Counted from the stretch's first letter, positions 27,233 through 35,850 are shown. The stretch: 64,000 bases of DNA from Coprenecus sp949297365 (GCA_963931055.1 OZ006987.1:372001-436000), one strand, 5' to 3'. Translations and numbers: made by a program. Notes: a model not told the origin generated them from the sequence alone.

Positions 27233-29296
27233 TTATTCCTGAGCGTCCAGATTGTGTATTTTCTCTTCAAGTTCAGCAAGTTCACTCTTTGCAGCGTCAA
27301 TCTTCTTCTGGAATTCCCTTACCAGCGACTCGGCCTTCTTGGAACTTGCGAAGAATCCGATATTGTTCTCGTATGTGGCTATCTCGCTTTCCAGCTTGCG
27401 GAACTTCTGCAGCAGACGCTCCCTTTCCTGACGGGCCGGACTCACCTCCATCCTGCCGCGGGACCTCTGCGCACGGCCTCTGCCTCCTGCAACTCTGAAA
27501 TCAGGGAACTTGTCGGACATGGCCGCACGGTACTGCTCCGCAATCCTCTCCTTCTCCTTGAAAGGCACGAAGCCTACCGCATTCCATCTCTCGGAGAACT
27601 CCCTGGCCGCCCTATTGTCAGCATTGATGTCGCCTGTAGACACATAAGCGCCTATCTCATCTATGATCGCCTGCTTTGCCCTCAGATTGTCCACATACTG
27701 AGGATCCACACCGCCGTAATTCTTCTCCTTGTTGTCGAAGAAATGATCGCAGGCCGCACGGAACCTTGCCCAGATCTGGTCGGACTTCTTGCGGGATACA
27801 GGGCCTACCTCCTTCCACTGTTTCTGAAGCGAGATCAGATAGTCGGTAGTCTTCTTCCAGTCAGTACTGTCCTGTACTGCCTCAGCCTGCTCGCAGAGAG
27901 CGATTTTCTTCTCCATATTGCCGCTCATCTGCTCCTTGAACTCCGCATAGAACTCCCTCTTGCGGTTATAGAACTTATCGCAGGCAGCCCTGAAACGGTC
28001 GTATATCTTCTGATTGTCCTTCTTGGAGGCGAAACCGATCTTCCTCCACTCCTTCTGTATCTCCTCGAACTCCTTGGTCACTGAATTCCAACCGTTGGAA
28101 TCCTTGATATCCTTGTCAGCCAGAGCCTCTGCCTTCTCGCAGAGAACGGTCTTGGCCGCCAGGTTCTCCTTCTGCTGCACCTTCAGACCCTCGAAGTAAG
28201 CCTGGTGCATCTTGTTGATACGGGAAGTGGCGGCGCGGAATCTCTCCCATATCTCCTCGCGGAACTCCTTGGCCACAGGGCCGCACTCCTTCCACTCCTC
28301 ATGCAGTTTCTGAAGCAGGTTGAACGCCTCGACTACATTCGGATTGTTCTCCAGAGCCTCTGCACGCTCGCAAAGCTCGGTCTTCAGCTCCAGATTCTTC
28401 TTGAAATCCAGATCGCGGAGCTCATTGTTTATCTTGACCAGGTCGTAGAAATTCTCGACATTGTGCTGATAGGTGTCGTACACGTCCTTGATTCTGGCCT
28501 GAGGCACCGGGCCTATCTCACGCCACCTTGCCTGGAGGGCCCTGAATTCGGGGAAGATCTTATTGATGTCCTCCGTGCTCTCCAGCAGCTTCTTCAGTTC
28601 CTCTATGACTTCCAGCTTCTTCTCCAGATTGAGCTGTTTCTCGCGCTCCAGATTCTGGAAATACACGGCGCGACGGGCTTTATAATTGGCGTACAGGTCT
28701 TTGAACGCACGCTCTATCTCTACGAACGGATTGACTGACACCTCCTCGTCTTCTTTTGCTGGAGCGGCTTCCGGCTCTCCGGCAGCCTCTTCGGGCTCGG
28801 AAGCAGCCTCCGGTGCGGGCTCCGCATCAGTCTCGCTCTCCGGCATCTCCACATAGTCGGCCGAACCGGGAAGTGCATGATATCCCGAAGCGATCTTCTC
28901 CTCTTTCAGAACTTTATAGAAAGTGGCCTTGATATACTCAGCCTGCCTGTTCAACTCCATGATGTCCCCGTTCTCCACGAGATTGCGGAATGTCTCCACT
29001 ATCTCTTTCAGGCTCTTGGAGGACAGTTTCTTAAGTTCCTCATCACTGATGACCGCTCCGCGCATCTCCTCAACGGCAGTCTCCGCCTCTGTCTCAGCAG
29101 CCACGGGTGTCTCAGCCGCCACGGAAGCAGCGGCATCCGCAATCTCTCCGGCAGCCTCGGCAGATGCACCGGCAGCCGTGGTCTCCTCCGCGGCAGGAGC
29201 GTTCTCGGCAGGGTTAACATTCAGTGTTTCAGAATTCTCTACGGAATTTTCAGCAGTACTCTTCTCTACAGAAGGATTCAAGGTCTCGTCAATCAT
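27233..29296 (-). CDS. DUF349 repeat protein
   Basis: 687 aa from the ATG at 29296. Residues ~1-170 are acidic and Ala/Glu-rich, low complexity. From ~180 on there are repeated ~70-residue helical units with the DUF349 pattern: WREIGPVPQARIKDVYDTYQ, WKECGPVAKEFREEIWERFR, WRKIGFASKKDNQKIYDRFR, WKEVGPVSRKKSDQIWARFR, and a fifth, WNAVGFVPFKEKERIAEQYR. A C-terminal coiled coil follows. Function unknown; it may act near nucleic acids or the ribosome. Placement before yidC suggests a link to membrane-protein biogenesis. Confidence 0.85.
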   Translation of the reverse strand: MIDETLNPSVEKSTAENSVENSETLNVNPAENAPAAEETTAAGASAEAAGEIADAAASVAAETPVAAETEAETAVEEMRGAVISDEELKKLSSKSLKEIVETFRNLVENGDIMELNRQAEYIKATFYKVLKEEKIASGYHALPGSADYVEMPESETDAEPAPEAASEPEEAAGEPEAAPAKEDEEVSVNPFVEIERAFKDLYANYKARRAVYFQNLEREKQLNLEKKLEVIEELKKLLESTEDINKIFPEFRALQARWREIGPVPQARIKDVYDTYQHNVENFYDLVKINNELRDLDFKKNLELKTELCERAEALENNPNVVEAFNLLQKLHEEWKECGPVAKEFREEIWERFRAATSRINKMHQAYFEGLKVQQKENLAAKTVLCEKAEALADKDIKDSNGWNSVTKEFEEIQKEWRKIGFASKKDNQKIYDRFRAACDKFYNRKREFYAEFKEQMSGNMEKKIALCEQAEAVQDSTDWKKTTDYLISLQKQWKEVGPVSRKKSDQIWARFRAACDHFFDNKEKNYGGVDPQYVDNLRAKQAIIDEIGAYVSTGDINADNRAAREFSERWNAVGFVPFKEKERIAEQYRAAMSDKFPDFRVAGGRGRAQRSRGRMEVSPARQERERLLQKFRKLESEIATYENNIGFFASSKKAESLVREFQKKIDAAKSELAELEEKIHNLDAQE

Positions 29297-29320
29297 ATTA
29301 AATATATTAAAATCAACTCG

Positions 29321-29328
29321 CAAATATA
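29321..29328 (-). promoter_or_regulatory. -7 box for DUF349-yidC-yggS
   Basis: TATATTTG on the reverse strand, 24 bp before the ATG at 29296, divergent from the trmD promoter 31 bp away. Confidence 0.6.
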
Positions 29329-29359
29329 CATTATTTTTTAAAAGAACCGCTGTTTTAAG

Positions 29360-29367
29360 TAAATTTG
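29360..29367 (+). promoter_or_regulatory. -7 box for trmD
   Basis: TAAATTTG, 8 bp before the ATG at 29376, implying a very short leader. Confidence 0.5.
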
Positions 29368-29375
29368 CAGCCGTT

Positions 29376-30068
29376 ATGAGGATAGACATTATCAGCGCAG
29401 TGCCGGACCTGCTCGAAAGTCCGCTCAACCACTCCATCATCAGACGGGCCAGGGAAAAGGGTCTGGTGGAGATACATATCGTCAACCTGCACGACTATGG
29501 CAAAGGCAATTACAAGCAGATCGACGACTACGGATTCGGCGGTGACGCGGGGATGGTCATCAAGCCGGAGCCTCTGTACAGGGCCATCACCGACCTGACC
29601 TCCCAGCGCGACTACGACCATGTCATCTACACCTCTCCCGACGGCGAGACACTTGACCAGAGTATGTGCAACAGCCTGTCCACCTGCGACAACATCATCA
29701 TCCTCTGCGGCCACTACAAAGGTATCGACCACCGCATAAGGGAGCATCTCATCACCAAGGAAATCTCCATAGGCAGCTATGTGCTCAGCGGAGGAGAGCT
29801 GGCCGCCTGCGTCATCTGCGACTCAATCATCCGCCTCATCCCCGGAGCCCTGACAGACGAGACCTCGGCCCTGTCCGACTCCTTCCAGGACGGGCTGCTG
29901 GCCCCGCCCATCTACACCCGCCCGGCCGACTTCATGGGCTGGAAAGTGCCCGAAGTGCTCCTGTCCGGCAACCCCAGGCTCATCCGCCAGTGGCAGGAAG
30001 AGCAGGCCCTGGAGCGCACCCGCCTCCTCCGTCCCGACCTCCTCGCCGGTGCCGACCAGACCGACTGA
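29376..30068 (+). CDS. trmD: tRNA (guanine-N1-)-methyltransferase
   Basis: 230 aa SPOUT-class enzyme making m1G37 in tRNAs, which prevents frameshifting. Start MRIDIISAVPDLLESPLNHS; the trefoil-knot SAM site is seen in ILCGHYKGIDHRIREHL and ISIGSYVLSGGELA, then YTRPADFMGWKVPEVLLSGN. A longer open frame begins upstream at 28923 but runs antisense through DUF349; the promoter at 29360 and the family's usual N-terminus fix this start. Confidence 0.95.
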   Translation: MRIDIISAVPDLLESPLNHSIIRRAREKGLVEIHIVNLHDYGKGNYKQIDDYGFGGDAGMVIKPEPLYRAITDLTSQRDYDHVIYTSPDGETLDQSMCNSLSTCDNIIILCGHYKGIDHRIREHLITKEISIGSYVLSGGELAACVICDSIIRLIPGALTDETSALSDSFQDGLLAPPIYTRPADFMGWKVPEVLLSGNPRLIRQWQEEQALERTRLLRPDLLAGADQTD

Positions 30069-30115
30069 TGCACTGATTCATCTTCATTGATTCATCCACA
30101 CTACCGAGGGCATCA

Positions 30116-31129
30116 CTACTTTAGCCGGAGTCTGCCCTCCTCCTTTCTATCCGTAAGGAACGGGAATGTGGCGATTGTGCGGTCAAATACCCGAAGAGAG
30201 GCCGTAAGTTCCCGGTAACTCGTCACCGGAATATCCTCGACCGACAGCGGACAGAAGGCGACTATACAGTTTTTGTTCCCTGCCTCCAGCAACTGACAGT
30301 AGAACCTGCGGAGCACCTTATCCCCGGAACCGATCTCCATGCTGAATATCGGAAGGTCCTTTATATCGCATCTCACCTCCATCTCAAAGCACACAAGAGC
30401 CGGATTGACCTCCACCTCATCGCATAATTTATCGTAATGTATGTCCGAATGGAATCCGGTGTAATGACGATAATCGACCGACTTGTCGAAATACAGATAC
30501 CGGCCGACCGGCTTCCTGACCTTCAGATAGGCCGAATAAGGGACGAACATCTCCTTTACAGGCGCCGCAGGACGGATGAACTCAAACCTGGCCCACTCAC
30601 GACAGTACATGGGAAGTCCGCCGCATTCAAATGTGCCGATACAGTAGACGGTATTCGCCTCCAGCATATCGCAGCTGACAGGAAGGGTCAGCGTCAGAGT
30701 GTCCTCAATCTGTCCCACAGGCATGGAATATTCCACCTCGGTCATGCTGACGATCTTACCGAGGATTTCCTCCTCTGCCTTCCGGCAATCCTTGCCGTAG
30801 TAGTCCAGTATCTTCCGATACGACTGACCGTCCACCTTTATGGACGACGAGACCTGGCCCTTGGCGAACTCCCATTGATTATACCTGTTCATCACCTCCA
30901 TAAAGGCCCGGCAGTCCTCGTCCTTGATGATTGCCAGCCTTATCCTGACGGTCCTGGCCTCATCCGGATTTCCGATGCTGTGTACCTCCTGCTGCAAGGT
31001 TATGCCTTTGACGTCCTCATCCCACAAAAAACTCTTGTATTTCATATCCAGCACAGGCTCATGCCCGTCCTTACAGACATCAATCAAAGATGTAAAATAG
31101 TTGAAAAAATACTTGCGTCCGTTCTCCAT
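30116..31129 (-). CDS. Hypothetical protein, 337 aa
   Basis: Not recognised. No signal peptide or membrane helix. Mixed alpha/beta with many aromatic residues and a run of beta-strand-like segments in the second half (YSAYLKVRKPVGRYLYFDKS, ALVCFEMEVRCDIKDLPIF). It could belong to a cytoplasmic appendage, signalling or effector system, but nothing nearby supports a choice. Own promoter at 31159; single gene. Confidence 0.6.
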   Translation of the reverse strand: MENGRKYFFNYFTSLIDVCKDGHEPVLDMKYKSFLWDEDVKGITLQQEVHSIGNPDEARTVRIRLAIIKDEDCRAFMEVMNRYNQWEFAKGQVSSSIKVDGQSYRKILDYYGKDCRKAEEEILGKIVSMTEVEYSMPVGQIEDTLTLTLPVSCDMLEANTVYCIGTFECGGLPMYCREWARFEFIRPAAPVKEMFVPYSAYLKVRKPVGRYLYFDKSVDYRHYTGFHSDIHYDKLCDEVEVNPALVCFEMEVRCDIKDLPIFSMEIGSGDKVLRRFYCQLLEAGNKNCIVAFCPLSVEDIPVTSYRELTASLRVFDRTIATFPFLTDRKEEGRLRLK

Positions 31130-31158
31130 CGTCAGTTTCTGTTTATATCGATATTTTG

Positions 31159-31166
31159 CAAATATA
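31159..31166 (-). promoter_or_regulatory. -7 box for the 337-aa gene
   Basis: TATATTTG on the reverse strand, 29 bp before the ATG at 31129. Confidence 0.55.
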
Positions 31167-31254
31167 CAGATTTAATGATTATCATTATCCGCAAGCCTGC
31201 CCCTTTACCTTAAATCCGGACACATTGCCGGCCCTACGGTGTACTTTCACTCTG

Positions 31255-31433
31255 GACGGCATCGCCTCCCCGCTCCCTTGCCACAACGGCAGCAAATCCC
31301 ACGATTCGGTGACGTTGCGGTAATGTCTTTTCTACACAACCGTTGCCACAGGCATTATAGACAGCATCGACCCGCCGTGCCCCTGCCACAACGGCAGCAA
31401 ATCCCGCTATTCGGTGCCGTTGCGGTACAGATA
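31255..31433. repeat. Tandem repeat of a 105-bp hairpin unit
   Basis: Two diverged units begin at 31255 and 31360. The best-conserved part is TGCCACAACGGCAGCAAATC, at 31279 and 31384. Within each unit CCACAACGGCA can pair with the downstream TGCCGTTGCGG (one mismatch in unit 1). No gene. The rest of the gap 31130-31545 holds the promoter at 31159, a partial match to the transposon terminal repeat near 31178-31203, and a TTTTTAGTT/AACTAAAAA palindrome near 31480-31508. Confidence 0.6.
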
Positions 31434-31545
31434 TTTTCAAGTGCAGCAATTAAATTCTGTAATTTCGCCAACCTCTTAATTTTTAGTTATATCCGTTACA
31501 ACTAAAAAGTAACGTGAAGATTGGCCTGCATTGCCTGCTATCGAG

Positions 31546-32913
31546 CTAATACGGTATCCCGTTCAGATACATTTCCTCCAAGTTCAGTATCACCGTCCTG
31601 AATTGCTCCAGAAGGTCCAGCCCCAAAGTACCGTCCTCTTCTCCTCCCAGATATTGAGGACTTTCCTCACCGCCTGTATGCAAGCCGACTCCTGTATCCA
31701 CTGTCACCGAATCGAGGACAGCCTCACCGTTTCCTATGCGAAACTCCTTATACGGCAGACGGTAAGCGCGGGTACTGTTGACACCGCCCACACCGGCAAC
31801 CCTCAGGGAATCCGGTGTTCCCGCAGTCATAACCTCCTCCTTGTGCTGGATGTACCAATGCGGAAGAAGCGTTGTCCCATATCCACCTGTATCAAAATGC
31901 AGATACAGAGGCCGCCCGTCTCCGTCTGCAGCAGCCACGTGCAGGACCTCACTGTCCGTCCTCAGCATATTGCTCTCTCCCAGCGGATTTAAAGAAGGCA
32001 CTGCCGGGATGATGAACTGGCGGTGCTCAAAATCCAGCTGCACTTCCTGCATACGGAGCATGAGTGGCAGACCGATGACCGGAGGCAGCAGCACACCAGT
32101 ACTGTCCACTTCCGCATTACCCGTCCGGATGTCTACGATAAGGAACGGGACATTGGCCCACACCATGTCACCAATACGCAGTGTATCCGCCATTGCAAGA
32201 TGTCCCTGCTGCATACCGATCCCCGCCATCGGTATGACTGCATCCAGAAGACGCAAGCCGCTTTCGTATGCCTGCCTGGAAGATATGATATTGACACCGG
32301 CACCGGTATCGAATACCAGAGGACTTTCCCTCCCGTTGATGCGCCCGTCCATTGCTATAAAATGCCCTTCGGATGCTTTATCCCTGACCGTATGCATCGC
32401 ATTATCAATCTTCATCGGAACGCGGTAAGTGCCTGCGGGATGCAGAGGCCGGCAGACAGGGCCGTTTTCGGCGAAAACGCGGTACTGCCGCGCCATGATA
32501 CTCAGCCCTGCGGTCTGTGTACTGTCCGCACCCATTGCTTCCAGCTGGCCGCACAGGCTCTGCATCAGATCTGCCGCTTCCGCATAGCGGTCGGTACGCG
32601 CCAGGTTCATTCCCAGCAGCACCGCCATGCTTAAAGTATTGTCGCCCAACTCCTCCTGATGATTGTTCAGCAGATCTCCCAGCACGGTGCACGCCGAGTC
32701 AGGGCGGTTGAAATAATGGTGCGTCATTGCCACAGCCATCTTATACAAAATAGGGTTGACGGAATCCGCCGGAGTAACATTCAGCTCGTGTGCCAGGTCG
32801 AACCAACGGCCTTCGTTCATGCACGTCCCGATGCGCCCGTCAGCATTCTGCGCCTGAGATGCCAGCATTGCTGCCGTGCTCAGAAGAAGGATAGTGAGAA
32901 GTCTTTTTGCCAT
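31546..32913 (-). CDS. Exported retropepsin-like aspartic protease with two DTG motifs
   Basis: 455 aa from ATG 32913 (MAKRLLTILLLSTAAMLASQ is a signal peptide). The N-terminal ~150 residues are helical and TPR-like. Then come two aspartyl-protease half-domains: FDTGAGVNIIS and, ~150 residues later, FDTGGYGTTLL. Each half supplies one catalytic Asp, so one chain may form a complete active site, unlike retroviral homodimers. The frame extends to 33030 but that part reads through the promoter at 32934. Probably periplasmic. Substrate unknown. Confidence 0.8.
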   Translation of the reverse strand: MAKRLLTILLLSTAAMLASQAQNADGRIGTCMNEGRWFDLAHELNVTPADSVNPILYKMAVAMTHHYFNRPDSACTVLGDLLNNHQEELGDNTLSMAVLLGMNLARTDRYAEAADLMQSLCGQLEAMGADSTQTAGLSIMARQYRVFAENGPVCRPLHPAGTYRVPMKIDNAMHTVRDKASEGHFIAMDGRINGRESPLVFDTGAGVNIISSRQAYESGLRLLDAVIPMAGIGMQQGHLAMADTLRIGDMVWANVPFLIVDIRTGNAEVDSTGVLLPPVIGLPLMLRMQEVQLDFEHRQFIIPAVPSLNPLGESNMLRTDSEVLHVAAADGDGRPLYLHFDTGGYGTTLLPHWYIQHKEEVMTAGTPDSLRVAGVGGVNSTRAYRLPYKEFRIGNGEAVLDSVTVDTGVGLHTGGEESPQYLGGEEDGTLGLDLLEQFRTVILNLEEMYLNGIPY

Positions 32914-32933
32914 GATTGTGGATACTTTTACCG

Positions 32934-32941
32934 CAAAAGTA
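32934..32941 (-). promoter_or_regulatory. -7 box for the aspartic protease
   Basis: TACTTTTG on the reverse strand, 20 bp before the ATG at 32913, within two near-copies of ACTTTTACCGCAAAA. Confidence 0.5.
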
Positions 32942-33078
32942 AAACTTTTACCGCAAAAATGTACGCACTCAAAAACGGCGAGGGTCCGCACCGCACACAC
33001 GGATTGTGCTCTGTGACAGCAAAAAGACATAACATTCAGAAAAATTTCAGATTATTTATTGTTTTTCGATAAAATCAC

Positions 33079-33086
33079 TATATTTG
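33079..33086 (+). promoter_or_regulatory. -7 box for the DUF2975-HTH pair
   Basis: TATATTTG, 32 bp before the ATG at 33119; excludes the upstream start at 33059. Confidence 0.6.
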
Positions 33087-33118
33087 CATATCGATTAACA
33101 ATAAAAATTTACCGAATT

Positions 33119-33631
33119 ATGAAAAGAAACACTAAAAATCTACTGATTGCCGTAACAGCAATAGTCGGCATCATCTGCTTTGTAAATGCCGTATGGCTTA
33201 TCGTGCAAAGCGGAAGCGTAGCCGGATGGTTTACAGACTACAGGAATATTGTCTACGGAGACGGCGCAGCTGAGAACGGCAGCAAAATCGTATGGCGCGA
33301 CGATGTCCTCGGCTGGCAATACTTTATATTTTATGGACGCCTGCTCTTCGGTATCGCTTTCGACGCTCTGCTGCTCCTGTTCATGATCAAGTCCATTCTT
33401 GCCCTCAAATCAGGAGCATTTTTCCTTAAATCAAACACTTACATACTGATATCCGCCGCAGTATGCAACCTACTGTACAATTTCTGCAATGAGAATATCC
33501 GTATTCTAATCTACGACACATACAAAAACATCACTGATGCTATGCTTCTGACTCCGCTGATACTCTTCGCCTTCTCCCTCATCTACGGCCTTGCGGTCAG
33601 AGTCAGCGAAGAAAACAGACTCACCATCTAA
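33119..33631 (+). CDS. DUF2975 membrane protein
   Basis: 170 aa with four hydrophobic helices (LLIAVTAIVGIICFVNAVWL, FYGRLLFGIAFDALLLLFMI, TYILISAAVCNLLYNFC, MLLTPLILFAFSLIYGLAV) and a soluble loop between the first two. Matches the DUF2975 pattern, including the usual partner: a tiny Cro/C1-type HTH gene 10 bp downstream. Function unknown; the pair probably senses something at the membrane. Confidence 0.8.
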   Translation: MKRNTKNLLIAVTAIVGIICFVNAVWLIVQSGSVAGWFTDYRNIVYGDGAAENGSKIVWRDDVLGWQYFIFYGRLLFGIAFDALLLLFMIKSILALKSGAFFLKSNTYILISAAVCNLLYNFCNENIRILIYDTYKNITDAMLLTPLILFAFSLIYGLAVRVSEENRLTI

Positions 33632-33641
33632 ACGAACAGTC

Positions 33642-33854
33642 ATGGCAATAATCGTAAACATAGATGTGATGCTCGCCCGCCGCAAGATGTCCTCCGGCGA
33701 GCTGGCCGCAAAAGTCGGCATCACCCCCGCCAATCTCTCGATACTCAAGACCGGCAAGGCCCGCGCCATCCGCTTCACCACCCTCGAGGCCCTCTGCCGC
33801 GCCCTCGACTGCCAGCCCGGCGACATCCTCGAATACCGCGCAGACAGTCATTAG
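33642..33854 (+). CDS. Cro/C1-type HTH regulator, 70 aa
   Basis: MAIIVNIDVMLARRKMSSGE begins a compact HTH protein of the YozG-like group; LAAKVGITPANLSILKTGKA is the helix-turn-helix and FTTLEALCRALDCQPGDILE the closing helices. It normally accompanies DUF2975. Start at 33642 because the longer frame overlaps the upstream gene. Its last 4 bp overlap the end of the convergent ABC ATPase gene. Confidence 0.85.
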   Translation: MAIIVNIDVMLARRKMSSGELAAKVGITPANLSILKTGKARAIRFTTLEALCRALDCQPGDILEYRADSH

Positions 33855-34588
33855 CGGCAGTAGCCGTACCGCACTAAGTCGCTGCGGTCCCGGACCTGAT
33901 GGACATAGCCGTCGGAGAGCAGGAGGACTTCGTCGGAGACTTCGAGGAGGGCGTTGTAGTTGTGGTCGGAGAGGATGATGCCTTTGGAGGACTTCTGACG
34001 GCGGATGAGGTCCTGTATCCGTTCCACCGCCACCGGGGCGAGGAAGGAAAACGGCTCGTCGAGGATGCAAAACGGAGCCGGGGAGCACAGCACCAGCCAT
34101 ATCCCGGCGATGCGCACTTCTCCCGAGGACAGTTCCCGCACCTGGGCATCCTGATATTGTGCGAATTGGGGGAATGCCTCGGCGAGTTCTGCGTAGTCCA
34201 TCGCGTAATATTCGAATATCCGGCGCAGGGTCATCTTCGGCGGCAGGAAGCTGCCTTGAGGCAGGTACTTGAGACAACGGGCCACGGAGCTGTTCCGGAA
34301 GAGGCCTCCGGTCACAGACCACGACAGCCATGAACCGCAGCTGCCGTGCCAGGCATCCGAGATAGTTTCGTCGTCCACCCGTACAAAGCAGTTCTGAGCC
34401 CTAAGCTGCCCCATCACCGCACGGAACATCGAGGACTTGCCGCTTCCATTGCGGCCCAGCAGCCCCGTGACCATGCCGGTCTGAGACCGCAGCCATGCTC
34501 CGTTCAGGACATTCTGCCGTCCGAAAGAGAGGGTTATGCTGTCGGCGAGCAGCGTATGCACTTTATATGTCTCAGTACTGCAGGGCAT
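33851..34588 (-). CDS. ABC transporter ATP-binding protein
   Basis: 245 aa ATPase subunit. Walker A GRNGSGKS at 45-52; ABC signature is LSSGEVRIAG (LSSGE rather than LSGGQ); Walker B FCILDEPFSFL; H-loop LSDHNY. Strand-helix order is standard. The upstream overlapping gene encodes a small membrane protein that may be the permease half, though at 122 aa it is very short. Last of five overlapping genes from 35824. Confidence 0.85.
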   Translation of the reverse strand: MPCSTETYKVHTLLADSITLSFGRQNVLNGAWLRSQTGMVTGLLGRNGSGKSSMFRAVMGQLRAQNCFVRVDDETISDAWHGSCGSWLSWSVTGGLFRNSSVARCLKYLPQGSFLPPKMTLRRIFEYYAMDYAELAEAFPQFAQYQDAQVRELSSGEVRIAGIWLVLCSPAPFCILDEPFSFLAPVAVERIQDLIRRQKSSKGIILSDHNYNALLEVSDEVLLLSDGYVHQVRDRSDLVRYGYCR

Positions 34589-34940
34589 TTTTAATCAAGA
34601 TTATAACGGTCAGTCCCACGGCATATACCGCAAGGTCTAGAATCACTGCCGCAGCCATCATCCAGCGCGGATAAAGCCCGAGATTGATATAGAAAAACTC
34701 CCGGTCGCCCCGGCCGCGGTCCAACATCTTCAGCAGCAACAGTATCCCGGTCAGGAACAGCTTCATCAGTGACAGCATCCCGGCCATGGCTGCAAGTCCG
34801 GCCCTATCCGCGTCCATCGCTGCCAGAGCAATGAACGCAGACAAACTGCATATCCCCGACACCATCAGGAAATTTCTGGCGTACATAGCCGTCAGACGCG
34901 CTCTCTGCTTAATGCTCAACCCCGGCTGCATTAAATTCAT
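34572..34940 (-). CDS. Small polytopic membrane protein, 122 aa
   Basis: Not recognised by family. Three to four hydrophobic helices (FLMVSGICSLSAFIALAAM, AAMAGMLSLMKLFLTGILLL, MMAAAVILDLAVYAVGLTVI). Overlaps the ABC ATPase gene by 17 bp and the upstream DUF3791 gene by up to 32 bp; the ATG at 34886 would reduce that overlap. Probably the membrane partner of the ATPase. Confidence 0.6.
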   Translation of the reverse strand: MNLMQPGLSIKQRARLTAMYARNFLMVSGICSLSAFIALAAMDADRAGLAAMAGMLSLMKLFLTGILLLLKMLDRGRGDREFFYINLGLYPRWMMAAAVILDLAVYAVGLTVIILIKNALQY

Positions 34941-35136
34941 CTTTCAGAAAGTCGAAGACATATACTGGACTCTGATAATATAGACCGGTATCCGGGTCCT
35001 CTATCTTAGAAAAGGTATTGGATTTATACAGTTTATCAATAGCTTCCTTATCTGAAAGATTATACTCTTCCATTATCATCGGGACCAGATCCTCGCATAA
35101 TGTCTCTATCAGAAATTGTCTTTCGTCAGATGTCAT
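34909..35136 (-). CDS. DUF3791 protein (second copy)
   Basis: 75 aa, acidic. FLIETLCEDLVPMIMEEYNL followed by SDKEAIDKLYKS and YVFDFLKDEF fits DUF3791, a small helical family that accompanies DUF3990. Its start overlaps the DUF3990 stop by 4 bp. Probably the antitoxin-like partner, by context only. Confidence 0.75.
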   Translation of the reverse strand: MTSDERQFLIETLCEDLVPMIMEEYNLSDKEAIDKLYKSNTFSKIEDPDTGLYYQSPVYVFDFLKDEFNAAGVEH

Positions 35137-35603
35137 AATTTTTTCAATAATTTGACAGCCTGTTCCGTTCCAAAAAAATACTGAACTGTCGGCGTTGTGA
35201 ATTTTAAGTTCTCTATAAACTTGTCAAACGTTATAAAACCTCTTGACAACAACCTTATCTGAACCCCGACAGCATCATTGGCAATCGGGCCTATTACGAT
35301 ATCATAAGGATGACTCGGCCTATCTGTATAATTCCTTCTATTGTCCAGAACAAACCTTGCCCACTCCTCTGTGTAGCCATCAAAACGCTTAATTGCCAGA
35401 TTGCAGGTCCTGCTTTCATCAAACTCAAAACGGGTCACACACGGCACACCGGCACCCTCTCTCCGCACGACATTCTCAGCCATCCGCACTGCCTGTCTAT
35501 AGTCCGCGCTCAGGTAGAATCCTCTGCCAAAGTCTTTTCCATGCCTGCCTTTTGCCAGAAGAATTTCACCAATCTCTATATTTGAGCCATGATACAGTAT
35601 CAT
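35133..35603 (-). CDS. DUF3990 protein (ADP-ribosyltransferase-like fold), possible toxin
   Basis: 156 aa from the ATG at 35603, which overlaps the upstream stop by 4 bp. Starts MILYHGSNIEIGE, the H-G-S/T strand typical of ADP-ribosyltransferase-like folds, followed by GKDFGRGFYLSADYRQAVRM. The G-x-G-F-Y segment resembles the second ART motif (S/Y-x-S/x). Residues RPSHPYDIVIGPIANDAV are a DUF3990 signature. It lies between two DUF3791 genes. A toxin role is inferred. Confidence 0.75.
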   Translation of the reverse strand: MILYHGSNIEIGEILLAKGRHGKDFGRGFYLSADYRQAVRMAENVVRREGAGVPCVTRFEFDESRTCNLAIKRFDGYTEEWARFVLDNRRNYTDRPSHPYDIVIGPIANDAVGVQIRLLSRGFITFDKFIENLKFTTPTVQYFFGTEQAVKLLKKL

Positions 35604-35824
35604 ACGAGCGGACCTCCATTCCGCTGACATATTTTCTGCATATCCTCTACTGCATCATCTATAGAAAACGTATGCTCAATATCGTAGTAATCGTATATCA
35701 GTTCCAACCCTTTATATTGAGACAGATAGCTGTATGCAAAAGCATTGCTTATGGAGAACCTCTCTGCAAAAGCTCCTATACACGCTATATAAAATGCGAT
35801 CCTATTCTTCTCCTCTCTGCTCAT
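35600..35824 (-). CDS. DUF3791 protein (first copy)
   Basis: 74 aa. RIAFYIACIGAFAERFSISN, then AFAYSYLSQYKGLELIYDYY and a C-terminal acidic helix, fits DUF3791. First gene of five overlapping genes (35824 to 33851). Promoter box at 35843 lies 19 bp upstream. The two DUF3791 copies are clearly diverged from each other. Confidence 0.75.
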   Translation of the reverse strand: MSREEKNRIAFYIACIGAFAERFSISNAFAYSYLSQYKGLELIYDYYDIEHTFSIDDAVEDMQKICQRNGGPLV

Positions 35825-35842
35825 AATTAAAGGGATTTGCTA

Positions 35843-35850
35843 CAAATTTA
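35843..35850 (-). promoter_or_regulatory. -7 box for the DUF3791-DUF3990 operon
   Basis: TAAATTTG on the reverse strand, 18 bp before the ATG at 35824. Confidence 0.5.

Noticed and set aside
26228..28084. 618-codon plus-strand frame antisense to yidC and DUF349
   Set aside because: It mirrors two well-supported genes on the other strand; composition of the GC-rich codons keeps the antisense frame open and no domain is recognisable.
28923..29375. N-terminal extension of TrmD from 28923
   Set aside because: Runs antisense through DUF349 and over the trmD promoter; the family begins at MRIDIIS.
31255..31433. CRISPR array
   Set aside because: Only two diverged units, with internal palindromes and no cas genes. 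No CRISPR array was seen anywhere in the window.
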